64,000 nt of DNA from Heloderma charlesbogerti (GCA_026122225.1 JANEZZ010000519.1:1116001-1180000); one strand, 5' to 3'; positions 1 to 11,070 are shown, counted from the first letter of the stretch. Notes: generated from the sequence alone by a model not told the origin. Numbers and translations: made by a program.

Positions 1-82
1 AGGTGGCTGCTTCAAGTGCCTTCAGACTATGTCCTTAAGCCCCCTCCCTTTGCTGTGGTCCTGGTCTTCATCAGGGCCTCTG

Positions 83-954
83 TAGTGATGTGCGAATCAG
101 CAAAACGTGAGTTGGCCAAAGTTCTCCATGTTCCATCTCAAAGCTCATTCTGATTTGAGTCCATATCAGATTGAGAGCTCCCCCCCCCCGCCTTTTTGCA
201 TGAAAATCCATTCATATTTGCATTAGGAATGCTGGAGAAATCTGCAATGGACTCCACAGAGGACTATGGAGTCCACAGCAGACCGGCTCTCCTTAGCTGT
301 GCATCTTCCAGATTTCATGCGGCTGCAATTAGCGTATCTTGGGCAAATTACAGCAGTAATTTATGCCGTTGTCAGCCATAAAGTGCTTACTTATATGTAA
401 ATTGAAGCCACAATTTATGTACATATAAGTGCTTTACTGCTGCAAATGGTTAAGATATGCCAATTATGGCAGTAATTTGCCCAAGATACACTAATTCCAG
501 CTGCCATTAGTGTATCTTACCCTGTTTAAAGACAGAAAATGCCTGTGTGAAATCCGCAGGACACAGCAGGGCTCTGGAAAAATCTAGAGCCCCTAGTGGC
601 CTGGATTTCCCCATGGCAGCCCCTCCCCCAAGGCTCAGACATTGGAGGGTTGCACATCCCTAGTTTCCATGCATCTTATTCCAAATGTATGCTTCAACTG
701 TGCATATTTTTGAAAAGTACATGTTCTTGTCCCATTGATTAAAGCATATGTGTTCATTTTTCAAAAGGATGAATTTTTTTGATGTGCATTTTTCAAATGT
801 GCACAGGCACAGGGCAAGCTGTTGAACACATTTGTGGGGGACACAAATCACATTGCAAGCTACAGTACATCTGAGTCTGTGTTATGTCTGGAAGGTGCAA
901 ACTGGGTAAATCCTGATCAAAAATGAACTGAAATGGATTTCTCATACATCCCTG
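83..954. mobile_element. Non-autonomous hAT-type transposon, 872 bp, intact 8-bp TSD
   Basis: The element begins TAGTGATGTGCGAATC and ends CTCATACATCCCTG, close to the TAGGGATGT...ACATCCCTA ends repeated across this window. The 8 bases before it (75-82, GGCCTCTG) are repeated exactly after it (955-962), as expected for hAT transposition. It has no transposase-like ORF, so it would have moved using a transposase supplied elsewhere. A second, similar element lies nested inside. Boundaries are seen directly; the hAT assignment follows from TSD length and end sequence. Confidence 0.8.
224..662. mobile_element. Nested hAT-type element
   Basis: It starts TAGGAATGCTGGAGAAATC and ends GGTTGCACATCCCTA, matching the ends of related copies at 16600 and 54777. 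Flanking 8-mers ATTTGCAT (216-223) and GTTTCCAT (663-670) agree at 6 of 8 positions, consistent with an aged target duplication. The interior has two inverted copies of a segment around TGCCAATTATGGCAGTAATTT, giving a foldback shape. Confidence 0.55.
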
Positions 955-962
955 GGCCTCTG

Positions 963-1293
963 GGCCTGTTTTTCTAAAGAAGAGATGTAGCCACATGGAC
1001 AGGGTTAATCCTTTAACCATTTATGTTAAGAGCATTTTTAACAAACATGCTTAAACTTCTGAATCTTCCCCAGCCCCATCTAAAGATGCTCAGGGACCTT
1101 TTCATTGCAACGCAAGTGCTCTAGCTCTGAGCTAGGCATTCCAGGTAGACAAAATGTTGATGTAAAATTAATACAACAAAACCTTTCAGAAGAATGACCA
1201 CAAAACCTGCATGTTCAAAACCATCAGGGACTTTTACCTGAAGTTGGCAATTGTCAATACTGAGAGAATAGTAATGCACATCAAACTGGGTGA
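963..1293. other. Unassigned non-coding stretch
   Basis: No ORF, RNA gene or recognised repeat is seen here; composition is ordinary and AT-leaning. Confidence 0.5.
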
Positions 1294-1848
1294 AATTTAA
1301 ATTTTATTTATTTATTTGTTTGTTTGTTTATTTCATTTCTATACTGCCCAATAGCCGAAGCTCTCTGGGCGGTTCACAAAAATTAAAACCAAACAACACA
1401 CAATAAAATAATTTAAAATATATAGAACATTAAAACCACAATATAACAATACAACCACAATAAAACCTAGCAGCAGTGCAAGAGTTTAAAATACAGATTT
1501 AAAACAGCAAAGATAAAAATTTAGAAAGCTAAAATGCTAAAATGCCTGGGAAAATAAAAAGGTCTTCACCTGGCACCGAAAGGAATACAATGTAGGCACC
1601 AGGCGAACCTCACTAGGGAGCTCATTCCAGAGCCAGGGTGCCACAGCAGAAAAAGCCCTCCTCCTAGTAGCTACCTGCCTCACTTCCTTTGGCAGGGGCT
1701 CACGGAGAAGGGCTGCTGCTGATGATCTTAAGGTCTGGGCAGGCACATATGGGAAGAGGCGATCCTTCAGGTAAATCAGAAATTGGATTCTCTGCTCAGG
1801 GTCAACCAAATTGGCATTTAAAAAGAAAATAACAGCTCCAGTTTTCAC
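1294..1848 (-). mobile_element. L2 LINE, 3' end with C-terminus of reverse transcriptase ORF2
   Basis: This is a 5'-truncated L2-clade non-LTR retrotransposon on the minus strand. Its 3' end lies at the low coordinate in a TTTA/TTTG-rich tail followed by the conserved ACTGCCCAATAGCCGAAGCT segment. The minus-strand frame 1537-1848 (103 aa) holds the typical L2 C-terminal block: YVPAQTLRSS, then RRRAFSAVAPWLWNELP, then the terminal LKTFLF-like residues (VKTFLF). The RT and endonuclease domains are absent, so it cannot retrotranspose. A related copy lies at 23281. Recognition is from family knowledge of reptile L2 elements. Confidence 0.88.
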
Positions 1849-1862
1849 ACATCCCTAATTCG

Positions 1863-2795
1863 TAGGGATGTACGAAAGTCACTTACCTGGTCTCGCAGCT
1901 TGCTTCGCGGTGGGGGGGAGGCGTTTCGCTTCTCCCCCTGAAGTTCAGGCTGGGGGGGGAGGCTTCCCGCCTCGCCCGGCTGAAATTCAGGCTGGGGGGG
2001 AGGCTTCCCACCTTGCCCGGCCGAAATTCAGGCCGGGGAGAAGCGCCCCATCTCCCTGGCTGCGAACTTCAAAAGAAAAAAAAAAAAAGCCCCGTGATAG
2101 GCTACGTAATGATTTACGTAGCCTATCACGGCTAGATCTGCAAAGTCAGCCATGATAGGCTACGTTAATCGTCACGTAGCCTATCACGGCTAGATTTGCA
2201 AAGTCAGCCGTGATAGGCTACGTCAATTGTCACGTAGCCTATCACGGGTGACTTTAAAAAAAAAAAAAAAAGCGCGTACGCAAATGGTGGCCCCCATAGG
2301 GAGCCGCCATTCGCGTTCCTTATTTGGTCCCTGTAGTCTACGTAAAGATTTACATAGACTACGGCGAAAATAAGGGCAACACTATTTGCTATTTTGCTAT
2401 TTGTGAAATTCTGGCTGGGGGGGAGGCGCCCTGTCCCTCCCCCCTGAAATTCTGGCTGGGGGTGAGGCGCCCCGTCCCTCCGGCCCCGAATCCTCCTGGC
2501 CTGCTGGGACGCAAATGGCGGCAGCCATAGCCACCGCTGTCTGCGTCCCTGCAGTCAGCCTTTACATAAAAATCTTTACGTAGCCTATCACGTTTGTTGT
2601 TGTTGTTGTTAACTTGGAAATGGCGGCGGCGGCAGCCGGTCGGAAGTCCAGCCGCTGCAGCCGCCGCACCGCCGCCGCGCCGCTGCCACAGCTGCTGCCA
2701 CCAGGGACATTCACACAAGGTAAGCCCCGTCCCGGGGGAGGCGGGGGAGCAGACTGTTTCTCCACCAACTTCGGGGGGCCGAATGCGCTGGCATT
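1863..2795. mobile_element. Hairpin-rich hAT-type element, truncated on one side
   Basis: The left end TAGGGATGTACGAAAGTCAC matches the inverted right end of the complete element at 62324-63275. Inside are three consecutive hairpins (about 2093-2130, 2151-2189, 2209-2246), each GATAGGCTACGT...ACGTAGCCTATC, then a fourth at 2334-2364 (GTAGTCTACGT...). GC-rich arms carry tandem units around GAAATTCAGGC (1930-2035). Sub-terminal splice-donor consensus occurs at both sides: CAGGTAAGT on the minus strand (1881-1889) and AAGGTAAGC on the plus strand (2718-2726). The right terminus is missing and the sequence passes into an L2 3' end near 2796. No transposase ORF is present. Confidence 0.75.
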
Positions 2796-3065
2796 TTTTT
2801 GTTCTGGCAGGCCTTTGGGGATAACTAGTCTGGACCTGTGAAAATATGAAAGATGGATACTATTTTTCTTGCTGTCCTTTAATGTTTTGATATTTTTACA
2901 ATTTTAATATTGATGATTTAATTATATTTTTAACTTTTGTACACTTGTATTTATATTTCTATTTATAGGTTTTAATTGTACAACTTTTAATGTTGTAAAG
3001 CCGCCTTGAGTCCCAGTATTGGGGAAAAGGTGGGATATTAATAATAATGATAATAATAATAATAT
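2796..3065 (+). mobile_element. L2-type LINE 3' untranslated end
   Basis: The AT-rich stretch ends in GCCGCCTTGAGTCCCAGTAT and GGTGGGATATTAATAATAAT, the conserved 3' hairpin and microsatellite tail of reptile L2-type LINEs. No coding part remains. The 5' boundary with the preceding hAT element is approximate. Confidence 0.75.
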
Positions 3066-3689
3066 TGTTTAGATGTAGATTTATGTTAGCAGTTGAGTGG
3101 CTGCAGTGTGTAAGCTGGAGTTTGTGTCTATGATGGAGTGGATAAAAGTGGATGTATGGAGGGATGCAATACAGTGTGTTGTGACTCTACAGCAGAGTAC
3201 CAGAGACTTGCATGGGACATTTATTTCTCAAAAGGGTCTCAGCAGACAAAAAGAAAAAGTTGGATAACCCAGTGCAAGGATAGGGAACATCAGTTCATAC
3301 AATCTCCATGAACCCCACCCACCCCACAGCCCATGGGGCAATTAGACTTGAAAAAAGGCTTTTATTGGAGCAAATGGGAGCCTTTTTCCAAGCCTAGTTG
3401 CCACACAGGGTGCAACATGGGGTTGGGGAGGAGACATAACACTAGGGATAACCCTTCCCTCCACAGTTGTCACAAACACACACACACACACACACACACA
3501 CCCCACCGTCCCTTCTATGTGACAATTAGGATTTTTTTAAAGCTTTCATAGTCACCAGAACTTCTTTTAAAACCAGCACAACTTGCTGCATGGAAGCCAC
3601 AAGGATGCAGAGTGAGGAAAGGAGGCCCCATAGGCTGCATGGGGAGGCCTCATGGGCTGCATCTGACCCACAGCCCAGAGGTTCCCCCC
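3066..3689. other. Unassigned stretch containing a (CA)n microsatellite
   Basis: A (CA)n run occupies about 3474-3502. Otherwise no gene or recognised repeat is seen; short ORFs here lack recognisable domains. Confidence 0.5.
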
Positions 3690-4215
3690 ACCCACTGTAC
3701 TGTTTGAAGACCTGCTGGATCCAACCAAAGCTCCATCCAGCATCCTGCTTTCAACAGAGGCCAACCAGATGCCTCCAGGAAGCTGACAAGCAATTCCTGA
3801 AGACAATGGCCTTCTCCTGTGGCTGCTCCCAGCACCTGATATTGTGACATACCACCTCTGAACCTGGAGGAAGTATATCTCCCTCATGACCAGAAGCCAT
3901 TGATCCAGTTGTCCTCCATGAATTTGCTCATCCCCTTTTAAAGTTATCTAAACCAGAGGTGGGCAGAAGGTAGACCTACAGATGTTTTGGACTTCAGCTC
4001 CCAGCATTCCTAACCATGGGCCATGCTGGCAGGGGCTTAGGGGAGTTCAAGTCTAAATCATCTGGAGATATACCTTCTGCTCATCCCTGATCTTAGCTAG
4101 TGGCCATCACCACATCCTGTGGCAGGAAATTCCACAAATTAATTACGTGATCTATGTAGAAGTATTTCCTCCTCTTTTTCCTGGATCTCCCACCAGTCAG
4201 TAGCCCTGAACACAT
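3690..4215 (-). mobile_element. CR1 LINE 3' fragment, interrupted by a MITE
   Basis: The plus-strand text reads as the reverse complement of the C-terminal coding end of CR1: CATCCAGCATCCTGCTTTCA, CCAACCAGATGCCTCCAGGA and, after the interruption, GTGGCCATCACCACATCCTG. It is diverged and has no open frame. A palindromic hAT MITE (3952-4090) splits it, so the CR1 copy is the older of the two. Confidence 0.75.
3952..4090. mobile_element. Palindromic hAT-type MITE inside CR1
   Basis: It opens CAGAGGTGGGCAGAAGGTAG and closes with the approximate inverse CTTCTGCTCATCCCTGA. The centre holds TTTTGGACTTCAGCTCCCAG and its inverted partner, as in the copies at 15243, 24529, 40226 and 60630. The flanking bases are a weak 8-bp duplication. 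Confidence 0.65.
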
Positions 4216-4240
4216 GAAGGCTTAAAGTGAGGACAGAGTA

Positions 4241-4475
4241 TGCCCCCTCCCTCAGTTCAGACTTTGCTGTGTTGAACTGGCAAGGTCTGGAAGTTCTACC
4301 TGTATTCACTTGAATGCAAGTAGAACTCTCAGCGCAGTCTGGAACCCTGATAAGGCAGGGCCCATGATTGCACAGACAGCACTAATAAGATTCAAGTGAA
4401 CACAAATAGAACTCCATTTCAGACCTTGCCAGTTCAACGTGGCAAGGACTGAACTGAGGGGGGCTGCATGCCTGG
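4241..4475. repeat. Foldback inverted repeat, arms about 75 bp
   Basis: The left arm (about 4249-4323) contains TTGAACTGGCAAGGTCTG and TTCACTTGAATGCAAG. The right arm (about 4389-4470) is the diverged reverse complement, containing CAGACCTTGCCAGTTCAAC and CTGAACTGAGGG. The arms could fold into one long hairpin. No coding potential; probably a palindromic MITE of unresolved superfamily. Confidence 0.75.
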
Positions 4476-4737
4476 ATATGTAGGAGGCAGGGCCAGAATG
4501 CACAACCCTATCCCTATACCCATGTTAAGCCCTCACATGTTCAGGCAAATGTCTAAACAGGACTAGTGTCATTGGATGCTCATAAATTCTGGAATCATGA
4601 GAGAGGTGCAGGGTGCTTGTTTTGACTCCTGCCTTTGTGCAATTTTGAACCAAAGGGAAATGGTGAGATACTTTGCTCTGAAGTCATGTTTCGAATTCGG
4701 CCCTGCAGTTTCCCCCTAAAAATTATTCATACACAGT

Positions 4738-4738
<1 letters not shown>

Positions 4739-4774
<36 letters not shown>
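4739..4774. repeat. (CA)n microsatellite
   Basis: An uninterrupted CA dinucleotide run of about 17 units is visible. Confidence 0.95.
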
Positions 4775-4775
<1 letters not shown>

Positions 4776-4794
4776 AATTAACATGAAATTCTCT

Positions 4795-5256
4795 TAGGAT
4801 TTCTCCCTATGTCCCCTAGAGGGTGTCTGGAGGACATAGAATTTTGGGGTTTCTTCTGCCTGGGGTCCAAGGTCAGAACCAGGGTTCCAACCTCAGAGCC
4901 CAGAAACTGTGCTCCCCATCTGCTCGTAGCTGGCATGGTTCTCTCTGCACCGGCTGCATTTCTGTGTCCAGAATGGAGTGCAGAGACAGGGAAAATGGGG
5001 AGGTCCCAAGGATGGGGCAGGGACAGGAGGAGACCATGAAAGCTGTGTTACACAGCTTCCTATGTGCTGCACAGCCTCCCCACGCCTCCCATTCTGAAGC
5101 TCCCTGGCTAGATGGAGCTAAAATCTCCTGTCTACCCAAAAATGCAGGGCGGACTGAGCACGGAAGTGAGGATCACCTCCATGCTCCAACCACCCTGCAT
5201 TGGATAGTTGTCAGCCTCCAAGACTGACAACTACCTCCATAGGATTGTGCCCTTAA
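4795..5256. mobile_element. Possible MITE ending CATAGGATTGTGCCCTTAA
   Basis: The right end CATAGGATTGTGCCCTTAA resembles the right end of the element at 34507-34913 and the family with TTAGGGTGCAATCCTATG ends. The left end TTAGGATTTCTCCCTATG is only a weak inverse. A 134-codon frame at 4823-5227 has no recognisable domain and is regarded as chance. Confidence 0.35.
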
Positions 5257-6274
5257 TTGTCTCAGCAAGTGCTGTAATCTCTTTCTACTTTCCAAGATGT
5301 CCATTAGCAAAACAGAATCATTAAGTATTTGGCAATCATTCCCATTCTGAAGAAGGGTTTGTATCCAAATATAGGCATGAAGCGGGCTAGAAAATATGTT
5401 GAGTGCTTTTAAAAAAACTTGGATCAAGGTATTAAGTGTAATCACACAATGAGCTTTAATGGAGAACGAATAGTAAGTGTCTGTGGTAGGGGGGAATGCA
5501 ATGAATCAGTTGAGTTTTATGGAGAAAGAAATATGTTATGTTGCTTTTTTTTATTAAACACACACACTCCTAAATCTCAAGAATGCTGGACTGAGGTGTT
5601 TTCTAAAATTTATCTAAATCCTTATGGATTTAATTTGTGTCTTTCTTTGTTGTAGGTACAAATACTTGCCTAATCATTCCTACTCAGTGAAGAAAAATAC
5701 AACCACAGCTTCTTAAGACAGGTATGGGTGGCAATATGGAGGCTGAGATAATAAGTAAAGTGGATAATAAGGAAATCAGTAATAAAATAGATGGTTGCTT
5801 GGAGTAACTATTTTTAGGGCTTGTATATACATTGGACCCAATCCAAAGCCTCACACATGCAAGGCCATTTTCAGCACATAATGCAGGTGGATCACTCCCC
5901 TAGAAAAAATACAGGAAACTCCTCCCAGAGTGCCACAAGGGTACTAGAGCTACTTCATCGTATTCACTTCTGCCACTCTGGTGTACTTATCTCTACCCTG
6001 ATCTTCTAGAAGCCTGTACTAGACATATAACCCATGAAACTGTCTAATCCTTTCTGAAGATCATCTTTTTACATAATGATCTCTGAATTCTAATAATACA
6101 GAATACACATAATTCTTCAAAGTTGAGGAAAATCCTCAGCACAATTTGCTCCCTTGAAGTCCCTACACATACATGCAAATGGGAATTAGAGTCAATGGAA
6201 GCTGCTTCTTTTTCCTTTTTTTTAAATCTCTGTGCTGGGAGGGACATGGAATTTCAGGAGGCAAACAAGTCTAA
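5257..6274. other. Unassigned stretch
   Basis: AT-leaning sequence with no supported gene or classified repeat. Short ORFs lack recognisable motifs. Confidence 0.5.
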
Positions 6275-6338
6275 GTGTGTGTGTGTGTGTGTGCGCATGC
6301 GCATGCGCACACACACACACGCGTACACGCGCTTGCAC
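6275..6338. repeat. Alternating purine-pyrimidine tract with GCGCATGCGC core
   Basis: A (TG)n run passes into TGCGCATGCGCATGCGCA and then (CA)n and CGCGTACACGCGC. The tract is almost strictly alternating purine and pyrimidine over about 60 bp and is largely self-complementary, favouring Z-DNA or cruciform structure. The core contains overlapping exact matches to the NRF1 consensus YGCGCAYGCGCR. Whether any factor binds is unknown. Confidence 0.9.
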
Positions 6339-6752
6339 ATGGACTTTTAATCCTCCCTTCCCAGTGCATCCTGGTCCTGATCTGGAGACATGCAGTTACT
6401 CTAAGTAAAGGAAAAGATAAGGCTCACTACATGGTATGCAATTAACATAACATATAGTTCAACACTTAATTTTAGCAATTTTGCTGGTTAAACCAGCATT
6501 CAAGAGCACAGGGCTTAGTGAACCCATGGAACAATAAAGGAATGAAACAGGGGAAATCCACTCAACATGTCCATCTCCCAGCTTGAAGCATAAGATAGGA
6601 ACTACACGTTTGTTGTGCTTCCCATGTCATCTTTTCTAACATCTGCATCCACTTTGACTGAAGAGCTGGGTATCCTATTTCATGCATGCTTCTGTTTTTA
6701 TTCTTTGATATTTGGTTTGTGCACACAATGTGATCTCAGATTTAACTTTAAG
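6339..6752. other. Unassigned stretch
   Basis: No supported gene or recognised repeat is seen. Confidence 0.5.
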
Positions 6753-7104
6753 TAGGGATGCTCTAGGATTTCATTCAGTCTGCATTTTTAAATGAACTGG
6801 CCTGATTCTGACTTCCCAGGCTACTATGTGGATTGGAATTCAGTTTTTACTTTTCCGAATTTTGTGATACAGTCCTCAGTTAAAAATGACAGCAACACCA
6901 AAAGGCACATAAAAAGGTGTATTTTAGGTTTAAAAGCATGCAAAGATGTATATTTGATGGTAAAATGTTTACCAAAATGCATATTTTGTGAAAAAATGTA
7001 CATATTTGTTAAAATAATGTACATATTCAGAACGGACATCTGAAGGAACTGCAAGGACATGCGAACTGACATGAACTGGAGATGCAATTATCTGTCTATC
7101 CCTA
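6753..7104. mobile_element. AT-rich hAT-type MITE
   Basis: It starts TAGGGATGCTCTAGGATTTC and ends ATCTGTCTATCCCTA. The AT-rich interior repeats words such as AAATGCATATTTTGTG and AAATGTACATATTTG, as in the elements at 22117 and 54777. The flanking 8-mers do not match well, so boundaries rest on the ends only. Confidence 0.55.
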
Positions 7105-8395
7105 ACTTATTCCCAGTTATCAAACTCAAGAAGTTATTCATACATGCATGGCCACAGCAATCATAGAGAGAACTTTCATATCACAACATATCCCCTCAAA
7201 GGCAACACATCTCAACAGACTCAGCAATGAGGTCTTCAGAAATCAGGTGATGGGCATATAAGTGAACACAAGCCCTCAGATAATGGGATGACATTTAGGG
7301 GCAATGTATGTACTGAAAAACTAAAAAGAAAAGCAATAAAGCAAGCAATTCATGATGAACTGAAGATCTCCCATCTGTACCCGATGGACACTGAATACTA
7401 CCTGGCGTATTGCTATATCTACCTAGAAGAACTTCTCATTCCAGAATCTGGAATTTTAATTTAGAAATGTTTTCCAAAGTTTCAGTGCTGCTAAGGTTTT
7501 TTTTAAAAAAAGTATGACTTTCAGAATTCAAGGCAGGCAAACACATTTTATATTAAAAGCGGACATGTTTATCATAGTTCATAGGCCTAATCAAACTGTT
7601 CCAAGTTGAGAGTGGCCTTCTTATGCTAACGATCTCAAAAAGGGATAAAGTTTCATCCAAGGATTTGAGCTCGCTTCCCTACCTGTTGACGGGTGTATTG
7701 GAGTGAAGCAAAAGTAGGAATAGGCATTCCTCTAACATATCACACATTTTGGACCAATATTGGAGGAAAGCCATGAAAGGCTTAGTTTAACAGAAATAAT
7801 ACTTGTTCAGTCAGTGCACCGGGAGTTGTCTGTTAGCCTAATCTTATAAGACTACTTCGGCTGCATAGTTTTTCCTCAGTTTGTGGAGCTACAGCTAAAT
7901 CAGCATCCTGTGACAGAGTTGTCCAGCTATCTCCACAAGGACCAGAAAACCAACAAAAGTACTCACAGCATCCTGTGACTGATGGTTACATCAGCTTTAT
8001 CGAGCTGTCTCAACATGGAACAGAAAAACCAACAGCCTGACTTATTGTCAAGAAAGGCGTTGTCTAGGTTTACACCATGGTTTGTCAACCATCCTTTTCA
8101 AGGAGCCATCATCATCATTGATCCTGCTACCTTCCTACCCTACCATCCCACGAGTCACATATTCCTCTTGAGATGGTGCTGAAATGTGGAAATGGTGGGA
8201 AGCATTCCCAGAACTGGTTTGAAATTCCTTGCTAATTTATTTAAATATTTTAAATGAATTGGACTATTGAACACGGTTCTATCAATCAAAAAAACTGAAG
8301 GCAACTGCACCCCATGTTATATTGAAAATAAAAGCTGGAGAGTAGCTTTCCACCTCTTGGCCTACTCATACAAAAACTTGTCAATTGCCCAGAAT
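7105..8395. other. Unassigned 1.3-kb stretch
   Basis: No ORF with recognisable domains, RNA gene or classified repeat was found. It may be unique intergenic DNA. Confidence 0.5.
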
Positions 8396-8412
8396 TAGGG
8401 ATGGGGCAGAAA

Positions 8413-9965
8413 TAGGGATGTACGAAAGTCACTTACCAGCAGAGGGCTAGAGGGATGCAGGTAAACGCCGGCAGCCACCAGCGCCCGCGTGCAGGTAAAC
8501 GCCGGGAGCCACCAGCGCCACACCTGCACGCGTGCCACCGCTAGAAAGGTCAGTGCTCCCGGCGGCGCGGCAATCCACAGCCTGGGGGGGGCCACGCAGA
8601 GGCACGCCCGCCCTGAGCGACTCACTTTCGGGGCCCGTGGCAGTGCAGGCACGCCGCGACCGCCGGAGGCGCAACGGAGGAGGGGGTGCGCTGCCGCCAA
8701 AATCACCGGCACCCCCCCACACAGGGGAGAAGACACAGGCGCCGCCCCCTGATGCCTGCCGCTGGCGCCGACAGAGGCGCACCCGCTGGCGAGGCAAGAC
8801 ACGAGGGAGGGAGTGGCACCAAAGCCCGCGCGTCCTGCCGCGAGCGGTGGCGCCCCAGGGGCGTGGCGGCATTCGCACGCTGCGACCCCGGGGAAGAGGC
8901 AGGCACACCGCCGCCGTCGATGCCACCGCCCCCGCAGGGGAGCGGGAAACAGGCGCCGCACCCGGGAGCGACAACAACCCTGGGGTCGCAGCCTGAAGAG
9001 GAGAGACGAGGGAGGGCGGGCGCACCATAGCTGCAGCCGCAAGACCCAGCGCCCCCGTATGGGAGCAGGACAATGGGTGTCCCTCTCAGGCACACACCAC
9101 AGGCGCAGCCGCCGGGCAACCCGCCAACCCCGTAAGAGCAGGCTGAGGAGGGGGCGGCGCCCGGGCACGAGTGCCCCAGCCGCACACGCCAGCAAACCCA
9201 GGGCCGGGTAGGCACGCCGAGCCAAAGGCGGGAAGAAAGGGGGGCGGGCCACTGCCGCAAGCGCAGCGGCCCGCAGGGACCACAACCGCCTGCGGCGACA
9301 GGCGGTGCGCCCCAGCGCCTACCGCCACCAATGCCAGCACTTCCCGCCAACAGGGCAGGCGGCGGGCCCAAGGCAACTGCGCCGGAGCGCGAGTGCCCCG
9401 CCGCGACCACCAGCAACGCTGGAATTGAGGCAAGCGTCGACTTGGAGCGGTTTAGGCACGCCGATTGCACGCGGAGTCCAATGACGACAAAGCTAATCTC
9501 CAGCAGGCAGGTGTCCTTCATTAGTTTTCAGGTGGAGCTGTAACTCTCTCTAGCTGCATTGAGCCAGAGATCTGAGATTGGGAGGGGGAGCTGAGTTTTA
9601 AGGCAGCTCAGCCTGCCCCTCTTTGCATGGTGGTGCCACTGGGGTGCACCAATCAGAGGCCCCTACGTCTTGTCACCCCACCCGCCCGCAATGGCCCCCC
9701 CCTTTCAGCCAGACAAGCTGGCGCCGGGGTGAGGGCATTAGTCTACATAAATACTTAAAGTATTTAAGTAGAGAGGAAATGGCAGCCGCAGACTGGGGCA
9801 GCCATTCATGGGGCAGAGGACAGCCGACAAAGGTAGGCGCCATCCCAGGTAAATTTTGCAGGGTGGCGGGGGGGATTGCTCTGTTCCGCCACGGACTCCA
9901 CGGGGCCAGATTCTAAAGAATCCGACCTCTCTGGAGTCCATGGGGGGAATTCTCTAACATCCCTA
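8413..9965. mobile_element. Large CpG-rich hAT-type composite, 1.55 kb
   Basis: The left end TAGGGATGTACGAAAGTCAC equals that of the element at 1863. The right end, TTCTCTAACATCCCTA preceded by TCCGCCACGGACTCC, equals that of the element at 18238-18694. No matching 8-bp target duplication was found, so this may be two joined elements. Sub-terminal donor-like CTGGTAAGT lies on the minus strand (about 8431-8439) and AAAGGTAGGC on the plus strand (about 9829). The middle 1.1 kb is extremely GC- and CpG-rich. No transposase is encoded. Confidence 0.6.
8440..9520. other. CpG-rich core of the composite element
   Basis: Dense CG dinucleotides and G/C runs contrast with the AT-leaning surroundings. 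At 8456-8523 two tandem copies of a 34-bp unit containing GCAGGTAAACGCCGG are seen. Overlapping open frames of up to 296 codons on both strands are expected from high GC alone and show no recognisable domain. A CCAAT-like ACCAATCAGA occurs downstream near 9648. It could act as a CpG island, but that is inference. Confidence 0.6.
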
Positions 9966-10587
9966 ATGGTGACTTTCTCCAGCATCCCTAATTTTTGGCA
10001 CCCCACCCAATGTAACGTATGGGGGCACAAAATGCCCCATGCCCTTTTTATTAAACTATAGGTGATCCTAGACTGTTTTGGGTACCAGGAAGAGGAGCAA
10101 ACCCCTCCCTCACCCAAACACTGAGAAACTGAAAACTAAACCCCATTATCATCAGTGGCAAAACCTAATGCAGAGTATCTCACAGGTCCGAGCACACAGG
10201 CTGCTGACTGACTGGTCCCAGAGCCCTATGGTTCAACAGTTACACGTGCAACCCAGTGGGCTCCTGCCCTTTGTCACTTGCTGCATGTGTGCTGCTCTCT
10301 TTGTGCTGTGGTTTGAAAGGGGGCTGACGTTATGGTGGAAAAATGATTTCCCAGCTTTTGCGCATTCAGTTCAACCATAACTCATGATTCACTGTAGGTT
10401 TTGCCACCAATATCAAAGGTTTTGTTAGGAAGCGTGTGAAGAGTCTGGTGTTTATCAATGCTGGAGTTGTAAAAGAAGATTTCCCCATGTTTAGAGGATG
10501 GGGATACACCAGCCCACTCCCACACACAATGGGTTTGCTCAGAAGAATACCATAATCACAATAGATTTTCCCTCCAAAGCATAATTC
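9966..10587. other. Unassigned stretch
   Basis: A second CATCCCTAA end (9985-9992) suggests a further hAT remnant. Nothing else is recognised. Confidence 0.45.
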
Positions 10588-10960
10588 ATGCTGGGGGTGG
10601 GTGCCTGGTGGTAAGGGCTTATGCCTGCAGTGGGGGTCTGGAGGTGGTGGTTCCAGGCTGGGGGCACTGGTTTGGGAAGGAGCTTATGCCTGAGTCTGCT
10701 GGGTGGGGGCTTGTGCTAGGATGGTGTCTGGGGTCAGGGCTCATGCTGGGAGTGACAGTCAGGGAGTGGGGGCTCATGCCAGATGTGGGGGGGTCTGGGG
10801 GAAGCTTGGTTGGGGGCTTCAGGCTGCATGGGCAGATGGAGGGGGGATTTGGGGAGGGGTTCGAACCTAGGTCTCTGCAATGGAGGCTCATGGGCAATCT
10901 AACTGGTGGGGCAGAAAGGGGGGTGTCACTGGAGGTGGACCCAAGGGCACCTATTTCGCT
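10588..10960. repeat. G-rich degenerate minisatellite
   Basis: Irregular repetition of units such as GGGGCTCATGCC and GGGCTTATGCCTG with many GGG runs on the plus strand gives a strongly G-skewed tract capable of G-quadruplex formation. ORFs on both strands through it are low-complexity. Confidence 0.65.
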
Positions 10961-11070
10961 ATACACAAGCCTTTTGCTACACAATTCAACTCACCAACCC
11001 CCCTCCCAGACATTTCTCCAGAATAACACCGACCCGAATACAGAGAAAGCAGTTTGTGGCGAAGCCCATT

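Noticed and set aside
2093..2246. Regularly spaced hairpins considered as a CRISPR array
   Set aside because: Units are palindromes within a hAT transposon in vertebrate DNA; spacers are near-identical rather than unique.
4823..5227. 134-codon plus-strand ORF
   Set aside because: No known motif, overlaps a probable MITE end, and frames on both strands are similarly open.
8395..9521. Several long overlapping ORFs (up to 296 codons) on both strands
   Set aside because: They lie in a very GC-rich transposon core where stop codons are rare by composition; translations are Ala/Gly/Pro/Arg-rich with no recognisable domain.
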